Assembly: GCF_024464655.1 (NCBI RefSeq)
Contig: NZ_JANHAV010000002.1
Span: forward strand, 372,001 to 436,000
Origin: Halobellus inordinatus
GTDB lineage: Archaea > Halobacteriota > Halobacteria > Halobacteriales > Haloferacaceae
DNA length: 64,000 nt
Direction of reading: 5' to 3'
The stretch's first letter is position 1. Every line of letters starts with the position of its first letter. Below the pieces are notes generated by a model that had not been told where the DNA came from, did no database searches, and was given only the letters and a program-made list of their open reading frames with translations. Positions 28,111 to 37,526 of the stretch are shown here, in pieces. Position numbers and translations under genes: made by a program.

Positions 28111-28535
28111 AGATGATCCTCCTCGAGGACACGATCCTCGGGCGTTGTCCGCCGTAGTCGCAGATACTCCGCGAGCCATACGGCCCCGTGATAGCCCAGA
28201 TACGCGCAAACGAGTACGAGCAGGCCATTCGAGACCGCCGGCGCGATCGCGTAGGCGATCTGTCCCACCGGATTCGCCTGTAGCAGGTAGGTCAGCCCCG
28301 TATCCGGCGACGCCACGAACGCCACGATCGCGATCGCGAGTGTACCGAGGAACCCATATCCCAGCTCGCTCACTCGCGCGGCCAACTCCTCGCCTGGATC
28401 GAGCGTCACGCCGACAGCGATCGTCCACACTGCCGCGAGCCACCCGACGAAGTTGTTCGACCAGCCGATCCCGAGCATCCCGACGAGATCAAGGTAGTTC
28501 ACCAGTGCGAGGAGAGCGAGCCCCCCGAGCAGCAC
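28107..28535 (-). CDS. Multi-pass membrane protein, 142 residues
   Basis: The product has four hydrophobic helices (about 2-20, 29-46, 60-80 and 97-120) and a charged C-terminal tail. I used GTG 28535, the first possible start in an open frame whose upstream part lacks ATG; the true start is uncertain by some codons because 61 nt separate it from the preceding gene. Its stop overlaps the next gene. No family recognised. Confidence 0.58.
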   Translation of the reverse strand: MLLGGLALLALVNYLDLVGMLGIGWSNNFVGWLAAVWTIAVGVTLDPGEELAARVSELGYGFLGTLAIAIVAFVASPDTGLTYLLQANPVGQIAYAIAPAVSNGLLVLVCAYLGYHGAVWLAEYLRLRRTTPEDRVLEEDHL

Positions 28536-28596
28536 AGTCCGCCGGAGACGCGGAGAGCCGGCCGGGAAAGGCCAACGCGGACACCCACGAACGGGA

Positions 28597-28905
28597 TCAC
28601 GAGATCCACCTCCCGAGTTGTGCGACGAGATCTGTCCGGCGCACGTGATCGAGGCCGACTTGGATCAGCTCCCGGCCGCGCTCGATGTCAATCGTCGCCA
28701 CGCCCAGCACGAGCAGCACCGTCAGCACCAGCGCGATCACTTTCAAGTCGTGCTGGATCGTCGAGCCCGCGTGCACGACTCGCTGTCCCGCGGTCGCCGC
28801 CTTATGCGTGTAGAGCAGAACCGAGACTAACAGCACGAGTGCGACCGTGCTCACGCCTTTGAGCCCGAGCGCCGTGATCGCCCGGCCAGCAATCCCCTCG
28901 ATCAC
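28597..28905 (-). CDS. Two-helix membrane protein, 102 residues
   Basis: GTG 28905 overlaps the stop of the large surface protein as GTGA. The product has helices at about 14-32 and 53-70, with a short loop containing two His residues and a basic C-terminal part. The coupling to the surface-protein gene suggests that they act together, for example as a membrane anchor or chaperone for the ectodomain. No family recognised. Confidence 0.62.
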   Translation of the reverse strand: MIEGIAGRAITALGLKGVSTVALVLLVSVLLYTHKAATAGQRVVHAGSTIQHDLKVIALVLTVLLVLGVATIDIERGRELIQVGLDHVRRTDLVAQLGRWIS

Positions 28906-31900
28906 CTTCGGAACCTCCCGAGGTTGAAGTCAACCGTCGTCTCGGGCGTCGCGGCCTCCTTCTTGCGAGACTGCCACCACGTGACGACCGAGTAGCCGAC
29001 GATCCCGATCGTCGCGAGTCCCGCCAGCGGGACGACGTCCTGGAGGCCCGCGCCGATCGCCGAGGAGACGATCCCCGGTCGAAGCACCTCCACGGACAGC
29101 AGTCCCGTCCCGAGGCTGACCGCGCTGACGAGCACCCACCGCGGCCGTCCGGATAGCTCCGAGCGTCCTGTCGCAGCGACCAGCAGCACGACCAGCGCCG
29201 CCCACGCGACGACGACTGCGATCTCCTGGAGTGTGGTTCCCGGCGACGGCTGCGGCCAGTTCCCACCGACGCTGCCGATCGAGGAACTACCACCACTGTC
29301 AGAACCACCGCCGTCGGAACTCCCGGCGAGTTGGATCTTCAGGACCTCCTCGCTATCGTCGACGTCAAAGACTGCGACGCCGTTCTCGGCGGTCGCTTTG
29401 TCGACGGGTCGCTCTCGGGAAACCGAGTACGCCTCGTAGCTCTCACCGTTCTCGACTGCGTAGTATCGGATCGCGACGTCGTCACCGACAGCGCTCGGAC
29501 CGCCGCTGATCTTGATCTTCGATCCGTCCGCGTCCTCGAGGCGGACCCGAGCGTCATTGGTCTGCGGGACGACCTCCATCGGAGCGGTGGTGATCCAGGC
29601 CGTGTCTCCCGCGTCGGCGTTCGGGAGATAGAGTTTCTGTGTGCCGTCGGATGAGATTACACTTGCGTCCGCGGTAGTCTCCCAACTCTCCTGATATGCG
29701 TAGTGGAGCCGTTCGCTCTTCCCGACGACGATATGAAAGCCGCTGCTGCGACTGTCGACCTGGATCTTACTGTCGATCTTCGCCGCATCCGGGTCGGTAG
29801 GCTTCGGGACGCTGATCTGACCGTTCTCTACCTGAACCATCCGACCCTCAACACGGACCTCGACTTTCGTCCCGGCGTCGACGTCGCCGTCAGTATCACC
29901 GTCTTTCAGATCGACGACGAGCGTGTTATCCGACCAGCTGTAGCGGCTGTCCGGCACGCTGCTCCACGACCCATCGTTGATCGACCACTCCAGCTGCGGG
30001 AGTCGGTAGACTGTCGACGAGAATGGGACCTCAAGCGTCGGGTTCGATTGCGTCGAGCTGAATGTGTTTGAGACGTTGTACGTCTCTGCGAATCCGTTGC
30101 TATGGTACTCAGTTTTGACAGAGGTCGACGCATCGTGGCTGTACTGGAGGTCCACTTGCATCGGCGGCGCGTCAGCCGAGAGCGCGCCGTCGTCGAGCGA
30201 GACATTCAGTTGGTTTGTACCGTCCCGGAGCGACGCCTTGTCGCCGGACAGTGTGGCAGTCTCCCCATCCGAGAGCGTTCCCGAATAGGACGACCATACG
30301 CCATTAAGATCGACAGCGGGGTTTTGTGTTTCCGTCTGTTCGGTGAACTGAACTGTCGCGTCGACAGGTCCCCCTGTTAGCGTCGCCGACGCGGTATGAG
30401 ATCCCACCGAGATGTTTGACAGTGATCGCGTTGCTGACTCGCCAGCCACCAATATCCCCGAATACGATGCTGTCGAGCCGTCTACCGATAGACTCGGGTC
30501 CTCGGTCGCCGTCCGCTCTTTCATCCGTAATACGTAATCGATGCTCCCCCAGTCATCCCCGAGGAAGTCGATTGTAGCCGACGACGGAGAAAGCGAAACC
30601 TCTCGCGTTTTGGTTTCGCCATCGGCGAAGTCCCCAAAGGAAGCGCTAACGTCACCTCCCACGCTTAGATCGTTAACTGGCTGTGTGATTTTCAACCCAA
30701 TATCAGCGTAGTCCTCGCGTGTCGTCCCGCCTAATGAGTCGGACATTACCCACACCGACGAGGCGCTATCGTCCGTGGCAATATCGAGGTAGTCTCCAGT
30801 ATCGTCACCGTCTGAGTTTGTCGTGACAAACTCGATTGTGTAGTCCTGCCCGGATTGAATCTTATACGGAGTGTCGAGCGTGACTGTCTGCGTGCCCGTG
30901 GTCCACGACGGATTCCAATTCTCTTTAACGAGTGTTCCCTCGCCTTGAGTAGTATCCGGCGTCTCGTGGACCATATACACATCCACGTTCGGGTTGTATT
31001 CGTTTCCATAAACACGGTCTATATTGACTGTTAGCTCTGTGACCTCTCCACTGGCGTCGGGCTGAACACGGAGTTCTATCCAAGTTTTCGCGTTGTTGGA
31101 GTCGTCTCCCGCGATGTTCCACCCCTGATCATTTGTGCCGTCTCCGTGTGTGTCAATCGGATTATAGGAGGACGTCGATCCGTGGTGCGCTGTGACCTCC
31201 AAAACTGGCTTATTGTTTGATCCCGGTCCGGTCGGATCGAGGTTGCCGCCGATAGAGGGCGAAAACTGGCCCGAAGGAGAGTCGGAGCCCGAGACGTTGT
31301 GCCACGAACTTGAGGAGCGGCCGTTGAAGGTAACAGAAGCGTCCGAGGCCGCTGTCGTGCCAGCAACATCCAGGCTGAGGCTATCTCCGTCGGTCAGCGT
31401 CGCCGATGCTGATTCGGTTTCTGAATTGGTTACGCCGGTTAGGTCTATCACTGGATCGGAGACGCTGTCGGTGCCGGATAGATCGTAGGAGAAGGACGAG
31501 CCGTCAGTCGCCGGCGCCGCAGAGATCTCGACGGTCCCCGAGAACGTCACCGAGTTACTGGAGAACTTCGGGATCTCGAAGTACAGCAGACCGTTCTCCG
31601 CGCGGACCTGACTCGACCACTCGTCACCGTCCTCGTGGACACCGTAGACGACATTCGGCACGTGTCCGACCGCCTGCCGGATCGCGTCGGATGGCACCGC
31701 GACGGTCCGTCCCTGATGCTCGCTGTCGTCTTTGAACACGAGTGCGAGATCGCCACTCCCGACCTGCGAACTGCTCACGTAGTCGGACGCTCGCTCCGGC
31801 GTCGTGATCACGACCTGGAGACTGTCGGCGTGATCGCTCGCCATCACCGAGCCCTCGAGGTCCGACGGTGCGAGCCCCACGCTCGAGCCCGCCGGCAGAT

Positions 31901-32030
31901 CCTCGGTGATGTTGCTGTCCGGGACACCGACGTAGCCACTGCTCTGAGCGAGCGCCGGAGTAGCCGCGCCGGCCAAGACAGACGTGAGTAGCAAGAGCGC
32001 CACCAGCGCCGAGGCGATCTTCGATCTCAT
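28902..32030 (-). CDS. Large surface protein with signal peptide and C-terminal membrane anchor, 1042 residues
   Basis: A clear Sec signal peptide (residues 1-28, ending ATPALA) precedes a Ser/Thr/Asp-rich ectodomain of about 900 residues with several beta-sandwich-like modules. Recurring units of the form DP-x-LxG...SYSG.L.DGE.ATLS occur about residues 495-620. A Gly/Ser linker (about 930-950) leads to three membrane helices (about 955-1025) and a basic tail. No cysteine was noticed. This is the architecture of a haloarchaeal virus spike or plasmid-vesicle surface protein. It is probably glycosylated, with several NxS/T sites. A TATA-like element at 32085-32090 may give it its own promoter. 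Confidence 0.75.
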   Translation of the reverse strand: MRSKIASALVALLLLTSVLAGAATPALAQSSGYVGVPDSNITEDLPAGSSVGLAPSDLEGSVMASDHADSLQVVITTPERASDYVSSSQVGSGDLALVFKDDSEHQGRTVAVPSDAIRQAVGHVPNVVYGVHEDGDEWSSQVRAENGLLYFEIPKFSSNSVTFSGTVEISAAPATDGSSFSYDLSGTDSVSDPVIDLTGVTNSETESASATLTDGDSLSLDVAGTTAASDASVTFNGRSSSSWHNVSGSDSPSGQFSPSIGGNLDPTGPGSNNKPVLEVTAHHGSTSSYNPIDTHGDGTNDQGWNIAGDDSNNAKTWIELRVQPDASGEVTELTVNIDRVYGNEYNPNVDVYMVHETPDTTQGEGTLVKENWNPSWTTGTQTVTLDTPYKIQSGQDYTIEFVTTNSDGDDTGDYLDIATDDSASSVWVMSDSLGGTTREDYADIGLKITQPVNDLSVGGDVSASFGDFADGETKTREVSLSPSSATIDFLGDDWGSIDYVLRMKERTATEDPSLSVDGSTASYSGILVAGESATRSLSNISVGSHTASATLTGGPVDATVQFTEQTETQNPAVDLNGVWSSYSGTLSDGETATLSGDKASLRDGTNQLNVSLDDGALSADAPPMQVDLQYSHDASTSVKTEYHSNGFAETYNVSNTFSSTQSNPTLEVPFSSTVYRLPQLEWSINDGSWSSVPDSRYSWSDNTLVVDLKDGDTDGDVDAGTKVEVRVEGRMVQVENGQISVPKPTDPDAAKIDSKIQVDSRSSGFHIVVGKSERLHYAYQESWETTADASVISSDGTQKLYLPNADAGDTAWITTAPMEVVPQTNDARVRLEDADGSKIKISGGPSAVGDDVAIRYYAVENGESYEAYSVSRERPVDKATAENGVAVFDVDDSEEVLKIQLAGSSDGGGSDSGGSSSIGSVGGNWPQPSPGTTLQEIAVVVAWAALVVLLVAATGRSELSGRPRWVLVSAVSLGTGLLSVEVLRPGIVSSAIGAGLQDVVPLAGLATIGIVGYSVVTWWQSRKKEAATPETTVDFNLGRFRR

Positions 32031-32084
32031 CGGTCCACCTCCAGCGCCAGCGCTCGCTCAGATCGAGGGGGGTGGGGGGTTGAC

Positions 32085-32090
32085 TTTATT
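32085..32090 (-). promoter_or_regulatory. Internal promoter element before the large surface-protein gene
   Basis: On the leftward strand the sequence gaataaag, in a GC-rich surrounding, lies about 57 nt before the ATG at 32030. It sits in a 220-nt gene-free gap that breaks the otherwise coupled gene block, so a separate promoter for the last four genes is likely. Confidence 0.45.
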
Positions 32091-32250
32091 CTCTGTACTA
32101 CGCGCGGGCGCGTAATCGCTGACAGCGCCCGCCGCGCGAGATTCTCGCTAATCGCTCTCAAATCGGGCCGAACCCGCCGATTCCGCCGTATCTGAGTGGA
32201 ATCCTTTTCAGAATCGCCTCCGAGCGCCGAAATACGGGTGAGCCCAGGGG

Positions 32251-33627
32251 TCAGCATCCTCCGAGCACCTCCTGAACCTCGGGGAATCGAAGGTGCAACT
32301 GCCCCGGCACCTTGAACTTCGAAGGGACGTCGGACCACGAGAAGTCCGCGAAGTGCTGGGAGTTCCACGAGAGCGCCTGCCCCAACTGCATCCGGTTCGT
32401 ATAGTTCCGGTTCATCGGCGCCTCGCCCATTCCGGTCGTGTCTCCAGTCGGGTTGTCAGCGCCAGCGAGCGTGATCCGCCAGCGCTGTTTCTTCCGGACC
32501 AGTGAAGCGAGATCCTCGGGATCGTGGCCGATCCCGAACACGGAGAACTTGTTTCGGCGAGCGTCGACATACTTGTCTCTGAAAGCCGAGATCCGGTCGT
32601 ACAGTCGGTGGTAGTCGTTGCTCGCGTGTTCCGGCATCCAGTTCCCGATCTCGTCGGCGAGCAGTGAGACCCAGATCGGCGGTCCGTGGTCGATCTTGTC
32701 GATCGCCCAGGCGAACCACCACATCTCCTGCGGCGTCACGTCCTGCGGAGTGAGATCGTCCTCGTCGCTCCGCTTGACGTCCCACGCCGAGATGTGCTCG
32801 ATCTCCTGAATCTCGTCGGCCTCGCGGAACGCCCGAGTTGCGCCGCGGAACTTCGGATCCGGGTAGACCACGTGGAACATTCCCTCCTGGAGGACCTCGT
32901 GGTTCAGTTCTCGGATCGAGTCGTACCGGACGACCTCGTGGACCATCTCCTCGAGGTCGATCTCGATCGGATCCATCGTGTCCGACGGAGGGTCGAGGAC
33001 TGCGTCGACGTCGAGACCAGCCGGGAGACAGAGCCGCGTCCACGCACGGAGCGGGAGCCACTCCGCACGGGCCGGCGAGCCGCGCCAGACGACAGCGTCG
33101 GGGTTGATCTCCAGGTGCCGAATCATCAACGAGATCGCCATCGTCGACTTGCCCGAGCCCTTCGGCCCGAACGCGCCCCAGTCGGTGCCGCCGATCCGCA
33201 ACTCCTGAACGATCTCCGGATGCTCCTGGAGCCACCGGAACAGTTCTCGCCGCGGCTTCGAGAGCCCCGAGAGGTCGTCGTGCTCGAGCCGCAGTTTGTC
33301 GAGATCGTCGATATGGATCAGGTGATCCAGGAACGCTCGCGGATGATGAACGATTGGGTGAGTGCCGTCCTCGATCGCCGGGTGGTTCATCCGCTCCAAG
33401 TCCTCGAGGACGTTCGACCACGTCCGGAAGCCGAACGCCCGCCGTAGGTTCTCGCCGATCGTGTGAGCGCGCTCGTCGCCCGTCAGTTGCCGCGTGCGCT
33501 CGATCCCTGGCGCGTCCACCTCCTCGACACGCTCGCGCAGGAGGTCCGGATCCTGAACGACCTCCAGCATACTGTACTCCTCGTCGTCGGTGCCGGCGAC
33601 GTCCGCCGGCGGCGTCTTCGAACTCAT
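32251..33627 (-). CDS. P-loop NTPase of the element, 458 residues
   Basis: From ATG 33627 (MSSKTPPADV), overlapping the preceding stop by 4 nt, the protein has Walker A GPKGSGKST at about 154-162 and Walker B IWVSLLADE ending at about 325. About 150 residues precede the P-loop. The ATPase core is about 300 residues, shorter than VirB4 and unlike terminases. It may power particle assembly, membrane budding or DNA packaging, as the single NTPase of pleolipoviruses is supposed to do. An N-terminal extension of the frame overlaps the upstream gene and is non-coding in this frame. Confidence 0.75.
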   Translation of the reverse strand: MSSKTPPADVAGTDDEEYSMLEVVQDPDLLRERVEEVDAPGIERTRQLTGDERAHTIGENLRRAFGFRTWSNVLEDLERMNHPAIEDGTHPIVHHPRAFLDHLIHIDDLDKLRLEHDDLSGLSKPRRELFRWLQEHPEIVQELRIGGTDWGAFGPKGSGKSTMAISLMIRHLEINPDAVVWRGSPARAEWLPLRAWTRLCLPAGLDVDAVLDPPSDTMDPIEIDLEEMVHEVVRYDSIRELNHEVLQEGMFHVVYPDPKFRGATRAFREADEIQEIEHISAWDVKRSDEDDLTPQDVTPQEMWWFAWAIDKIDHGPPIWVSLLADEIGNWMPEHASNDYHRLYDRISAFRDKYVDARRNKFSVFGIGHDPEDLASLVRKKQRWRITLAGADNPTGDTTGMGEAPMNRNYTNRMQLGQALSWNSQHFADFSWSDVPSKFKVPGQLHLRFPEVQEVLGGC

Positions 33628-34535
33628 GTGATAGATCCGTCTCCTGTTTCGGCTCGGAAGCCGCGCGCGGCCGTGACCTCCTGGGCGCGCTTTCCGAGCG
33701 CGTCCGCCGCGCGATTGAACGCGGGGAGGAGGTACTCGCAAGCCCACGACTCCCGGATAAATCGATCTTCGCCGGTCGGTGCAGTCCCCAGCAGCCGCTC
33801 TCGAAGCGGCGTCTCGAAGTACGGAGCCGTGACCGTCTCCCGCTCGATCTGCGCGTAGGACGCCGACGTCACCCGGTGCGCCCACGCGAGCAGATCCTCG
33901 GGAGCCTCGAAGCCCTCCAAGAGGTCCGAGAGCGCCGCCTCCTGCTGTCCGTGTAGCTCACCGAACGCCGGCCGCATCAGCGGGTACTGCTGCGCCTGCG
34001 GATCGATCGGCTCGATTTCGTCATCGTCGGCGTCGTCGTCGAGGTGATCGACACGCTCGACAGCCGCCCAGCGGGCGACCTCGTGGCCTGCGTGGAACGC
34101 GGGGAGAAGGTCTTGAGCGGCGATCCCCCGTCGCACCTCGCGAGCGAGCGCCGGCGGCATCTCTTTGGTGGTTCCCCAGGGCTCGCCGAGCAGCGCCGAG
34201 ACCGTCGGCGCGTTCGCGGCCGTCCGCGAGTACCACGAGTCCTCCAGTTGACCGACTGTCTGGATCACGAGATCCTGCTGCCACTGGAGGAGATCGTGTC
34301 GCGTCTCGAAGCCCTCGAGGAGATCGACCAAGAGGTCCATCTGGTCGTGCGTGAGCTTCGACATTGCCGGCCGCGTCGGGTGGTCGATCCCAGCCTCTTC
34401 GAGGCGCGCGTGGAGACGATCGCGGACGTCGTCGCCACCCCAACGGTCCTGGTCGACAGCCGCCAGGATCCTCTCGGTGACGTCTGCCGGCCCCTCAACA
34501 TCGAGATCGAGGTCGCCGTGGAGTGCCTCAGTCAT
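33624..34535 (-). CDS. Internally duplicated soluble protein, 303 residues
   Basis: The protein consists of two copies of a helical unit of about 95 residues, at about 61-155 and 193-285. Matching landmarks are DLLVDLLEGFE...DLLQW versus ALSDLLEGFE...DLLAW, then LLGEPWGTT versus LLGTAPTGE, then QDLLPAF versus EYLLPAF. A short acidic linker joins them. No membrane helix or catalytic motif is seen. It lies between the NTPase and the exported membrane protein with overlaps on both sides, so it may be an adaptor or scaffold. I do not recognise the family. Confidence 0.7.
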   Translation of the reverse strand: MTEALHGDLDLDVEGPADVTERILAAVDQDRWGGDDVRDRLHARLEEAGIDHPTRPAMSKLTHDQMDLLVDLLEGFETRHDLLQWQQDLVIQTVGQLEDSWYSRTAANAPTVSALLGEPWGTTKEMPPALAREVRRGIAAQDLLPAFHAGHEVARWAAVERVDHLDDDADDDEIEPIDPQAQQYPLMRPAFGELHGQQEAALSDLLEGFEAPEDLLAWAHRVTSASYAQIERETVTAPYFETPLRERLLGTAPTGEDRFIRESWACEYLLPAFNRAADALGKRAQEVTAARGFRAETGDGSIT

Positions 34536-36291
34536 CCGCAGGTGCCTCCTCTGAATCGGTGTCCCTCACCGGTGAGTCGCCGGTGTCACTGCCGACGTAG
34601 CGATCGAAGAGCCGCTCCATCTGGCTCTCGCTGCGATCGTCGAGCAGTTCTTTCCGATCCGCGTGCGATTCGGCCTCGCTTTCGGCGTAGTTCCGGAACC
34701 AGTCGTCCCAGGACTTCGCGTCAGCGAGTCCGCGGGCGTGCGTCAGCATCGACGCGACCGCGTGGTGGTAGTGGATCGGCGCGAGGTTCGCGAACAGCCG
34801 TCCGTCTTTCGGACGGGCGATCTTGAACGCGAACAGTCCGAAGCCGCCCACGAACAGCCCCAGCGGCCACGAGCCGGCCAGCATCGATCCCGCGAGCGCT
34901 GAGAAGCCCAGCGCCGAGCCGCCTGCGAAGTACGGCACCGGATGGATCTGCCGGCGGACGTCGCCGTCCTCGGTCTCCTCGTAGGTGATCAGATCCGGGA
35001 ACTCGATCGAGTGACGTTCGGGCTCGTATTCGAGCGGGTCCGGATCCTCCGGGTCGAGGAGATACAGCTCCTCGATCGGCCCGTCGACGTCGATCCGTGT
35101 CTGCATATTCCCGTCGACCTCGAGGTCAGCCGACGCGCCTCGGGCGCGCGCCCAGAACTTCCGGAGACCCTTCCGGATCGCCGAGCGCTCGCCCTGGTCA
35201 CCCCGAGCGAAGCGAGCGATCGAGAACGAGGCTTTCAGCACGCCCGGCGCGTCCTGCGCCCCGCTCGTGTCTGGATCCTCGTGAGCGTCCTTCGCGGCCT
35301 TCTCGACTGCGTCCGGGTCCGTCGGATCGAACCCGTCTTCGAGGCGGAACTGGAGGAAGCCCGCACCGTAGGTGCGTCTCCCGAACCACTCGACGGCGAT
35401 CACGCCCAGCAGCACACCCGCCGCCGCGGAGACGAGCCACGGCGCGCGGATCAGCGTCGCACTGAGCCAGTCCCACGCGACCACGAGGAACAGCAGGCCG
35501 CCGACGGCCGTGAGGAACCACCAAATCGCGCTGATCTGCGGGCCGGCCTTCGCCTTTTCGACGAACTTCCGGCCGCCGTAGAGCGTCGTCACCGTGGTTC
35601 CGAAGAACGGCAGGAGGATCAGCGCGATCCCCCAGCCGAGACGCGCACCCGCGCTGTTCGTGTCGATCGACATCGTCGCCTTTGAAGACGAGTGGTAGAA
35701 CGTCCAGCGCGTGTCGCCGGGGTTCGCGAGACAACTCGGCTCGTTCGGCTGACGGGCGCACATTACGGTCCGCACGCGCTGATCGTAGTGCGGCCGCAGG
35801 TCGATCTGCGCGTAGTCGTACCCGCCGTCGATGTTGACTGTCCGCGAGTAGCTGGTGACGTTCTGTGCCACCTTCTGCGTCGTCGACGAGCCGTCCTCGT
35901 CGGTCACTGTCTGCTGACCGACCGTGTAGTGAGCGACCTCGACGACGTATTTCTGCGTCTCTGCGCCGTAGGCGCGCTTGCTCCAGAGCTGTACGTAGTT
36001 GCGTTTGATCGCAGTCTTCGGACGGAGGTACCGCCAGCTCGAGCTGTCCTCGCTCTCGTCGACCAGGAGCCCGGTCGGCAGATATTTCACCGCGAACTCG
36101 CCGTAGCGGCCGTTCTGTCGGATGCTCGCCGGCGCGTTCGCCGGTTTGGTACCGCCGGGGACGAGGTCTTCGAGCGTGAGGTTACGGGCCGCCGCGCCCG
36201 TGTCTCCGTTCTCCTGGGCAAACGCGGGCGCGACGGCACCGCTGGCTACGATCAGGACTGCGAGCGCCACGAGCGCGACGGTCCGCCTCAC
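34528..36291 (-). CDS. Exported multi-domain membrane protein, 587 residues
   Basis: Starting at GTG 36291 (GTGA overlap with the preceding stop) the product has a signal peptide (residues 1-26, ending APAFAQ), an extracytoplasmic domain of about 170 residues, and three membrane helices (about 215-305). A cytoplasmic region with a beta-rich charged domain follows, then another hydrophobic stretch (about 465-500) and a long charged C-terminus. Two Cys in the ectodomain could form a disulfide. The longer frame back to 36378 is not used because the overlap and signal peptide fit the GTG. Function unknown; it probably links outside surface and inside NTPase/adaptor. Confidence 0.7.
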   Translation of the reverse strand: MRRTVALVALAVLIVASGAVAPAFAQENGDTGAAARNLTLEDLVPGGTKPANAPASIRQNGRYGEFAVKYLPTGLLVDESEDSSSWRYLRPKTAIKRNYVQLWSKRAYGAETQKYVVEVAHYTVGQQTVTDEDGSSTTQKVAQNVTSYSRTVNIDGGYDYAQIDLRPHYDQRVRTVMCARQPNEPSCLANPGDTRWTFYHSSSKATMSIDTNSAGARLGWGIALILLPFFGTTVTTLYGGRKFVEKAKAGPQISAIWWFLTAVGGLLFLVVAWDWLSATLIRAPWLVSAAAGVLLGVIAVEWFGRRTYGAGFLQFRLEDGFDPTDPDAVEKAAKDAHEDPDTSGAQDAPGVLKASFSIARFARGDQGERSAIRKGLRKFWARARGASADLEVDGNMQTRIDVDGPIEELYLLDPEDPDPLEYEPERHSIEFPDLITYEETEDGDVRRQIHPVPYFAGGSALGFSALAGSMLAGSWPLGLFVGGFGLFAFKIARPKDGRLFANLAPIHYHHAVASMLTHARGLADAKSWDDWFRNYAESEAESHADRKELLDDRSESQMERLFDRYVGSDTGDSPVRDTDSEEAPADD

Positions 36292-36728
36292 CGGCCGCTC
36301 GCCTCCATTGAGAGATCCGCGCGGTATGCGTATCCCAAGAGGACGATCGCCGTCGAGACCAGCACGAAGTGCCACCACTCGATCACGATCACGTCTGCGA
36401 GCCCGATCGCGCCCAGCGAGATCGTCAGCGCCGAAGCGGTGAGCACGGGTACGAACGGAACCAGCGAGAGCAGGAACTGCCCGGCCTCGCCGGCCGTGGA
36501 AAACGTTGTCGCCGCCCAGCCCGTGACCGTCACGAGCCCAGCGAGCAGCACGTTCAGCACTCCGCCGGTCCCGCGCTTCGCGTTGGATCCGAAGCCCCTG
36601 GCGGCCTCCATCGCGTCGTCGGCTTCCTCAGCCGCCTCGTAGGCCCACGTGAGTAGGGCGATCGCGAGGACCACCGTCAACACGAGCCCCACGTGGGAGG
36701 AGACCCAGCCGATCACGTCGATCGGCAT
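36288..36728 (-). CDS. Multi-pass membrane protein, 146 residues
   Basis: ATG 36728 follows a good Shine-Dalgarno (ggaggtg on the leftward strand). The protein has three or four helices at about 10-30, 57-78, 84-108 and 115-135, with a charged loop after the first. Its stop overlaps the GTG of the exported protein. No family recognised; it belongs to the cluster of small membrane proteins of the element. Confidence 0.65.
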   Translation of the reverse strand: MPIDVIGWVSSHVGLVLTVVLAIALLTWAYEAAEEADDAMEAARGFGSNAKRGTGGVLNVLLAGLVTVTGWAATTFSTAGEAGQFLLSLVPFVPVLTASALTISLGAIGLADVIVIEWWHFVLVSTAIVLLGYAYRADLSMEASGR

Positions 36729-36786
36729 TGGCGCACCTCCTCGAGGCGGCCGTCTGTTCGTCGTCGATTCTGTCGATATCTGTCGA

Positions 36787-37023
36787 TCATAGTGTCTCGT
36801 CTACCTCCTCTCGTTTGCTCCAGAGATCACCCAGCCGCAGGCCGACGTACAGCAGCGTCGCGAACGCCATCGGCCCGCGGAGATCGGGGAGATCGTACAC
36901 TGGAGCGAGGTACGTCTGATAGCTCCCCAGCATCCCGAACCAGATCGTCTCCGAGTGAGCGATCCAGGCGACGAGATTCCCGAGGAGCGCTGTTCCGCCT
37001 TCGAGCGTGTTCTTCAGACTCAT
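36787..37023 (-). CDS. Small membrane protein, 78 residues
   Basis: ATG 37023 overlaps the preceding stop as ATGA. The product begins MSLKNTLEGGTALLGNLVAW and has two moderately hydrophobic segments (about 12-35 and 50-65) and a charged C-terminus. The overlap supports the frame. No family recognised. Confidence 0.62.
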   Translation of the reverse strand: MSLKNTLEGGTALLGNLVAWIAHSETIWFGMLGSYQTYLAPVYDLPDLRGPMAFATLLYVGLRLGDLWSKREEVDETL

Positions 37024-37526
37024 CGTTTGAACGCCCCCAGTGCGCCCTCGATCGCGCCGCCCGCCGGCGTCGCGTTCACGATCGCGTAGATCGTCGCTAC
37101 GATCACGGTTCCGAGCAGAACGATCGCGAAGGCCGTCGCCGGGGGACCAGCGAAGCCCGCCGTATGTGCGACGCCGATCGCGACGTCGAAGATCATCCTT
37201 ATCAGGTCGATCACCGCGTCCTCGGTCACGTCGAACGGCGTCTGGAGCGGCGGAATCGCCGTCAGTAGGATCGAACGGGTTCGCTCGTAGGCGAAGATGA
37301 TCCAGCCCAGCACGTACTGCGTGGAATCGAGGATCCCGCCGACGATCCACTCGGCGATCAGGTCGAACACGTAGTTTCGAAGCCACTGTCTGGGGTTCGA
37401 GGCGATCGTCACGAGCGTCCCGGCGACGGGTGCGAGTTTCTCCAGGTCGTAGACGAAGTCCGGGACGGGATCTGAGCCCCCACCGCCAGAACCAGGGAGC
37501 TGGATCGGAAGCATAGGGACCCGCAT
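37020..37526 (-). CDS. Membrane protein, 168 residues
   Basis: The start ATG 37526 shares one base with the upstream TAA. The N-terminus has a Gly/Ser-rich linker (residues 11-18), then amphipathic and hydrophobic helices (about 30-45, 55-80, 85-100, 105-125, 130-152). The protein ends basic (FKR). Its stop overlaps the next gene. It may be a pore- or scaffold-like membrane protein; family unknown. Confidence 0.65.
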   Translation of the reverse strand: MRVPMLPIQLPGSGGGGSDPVPDFVYDLEKLAPVAGTLVTIASNPRQWLRNYVFDLIAEWIVGGILDSTQYVLGWIIFAYERTRSILLTAIPPLQTPFDVTEDAVIDLIRMIFDVAIGVAHTAGFAGPPATAFAIVLLGTVIVATIYAIVNATPAGGAIEGALGAFKR

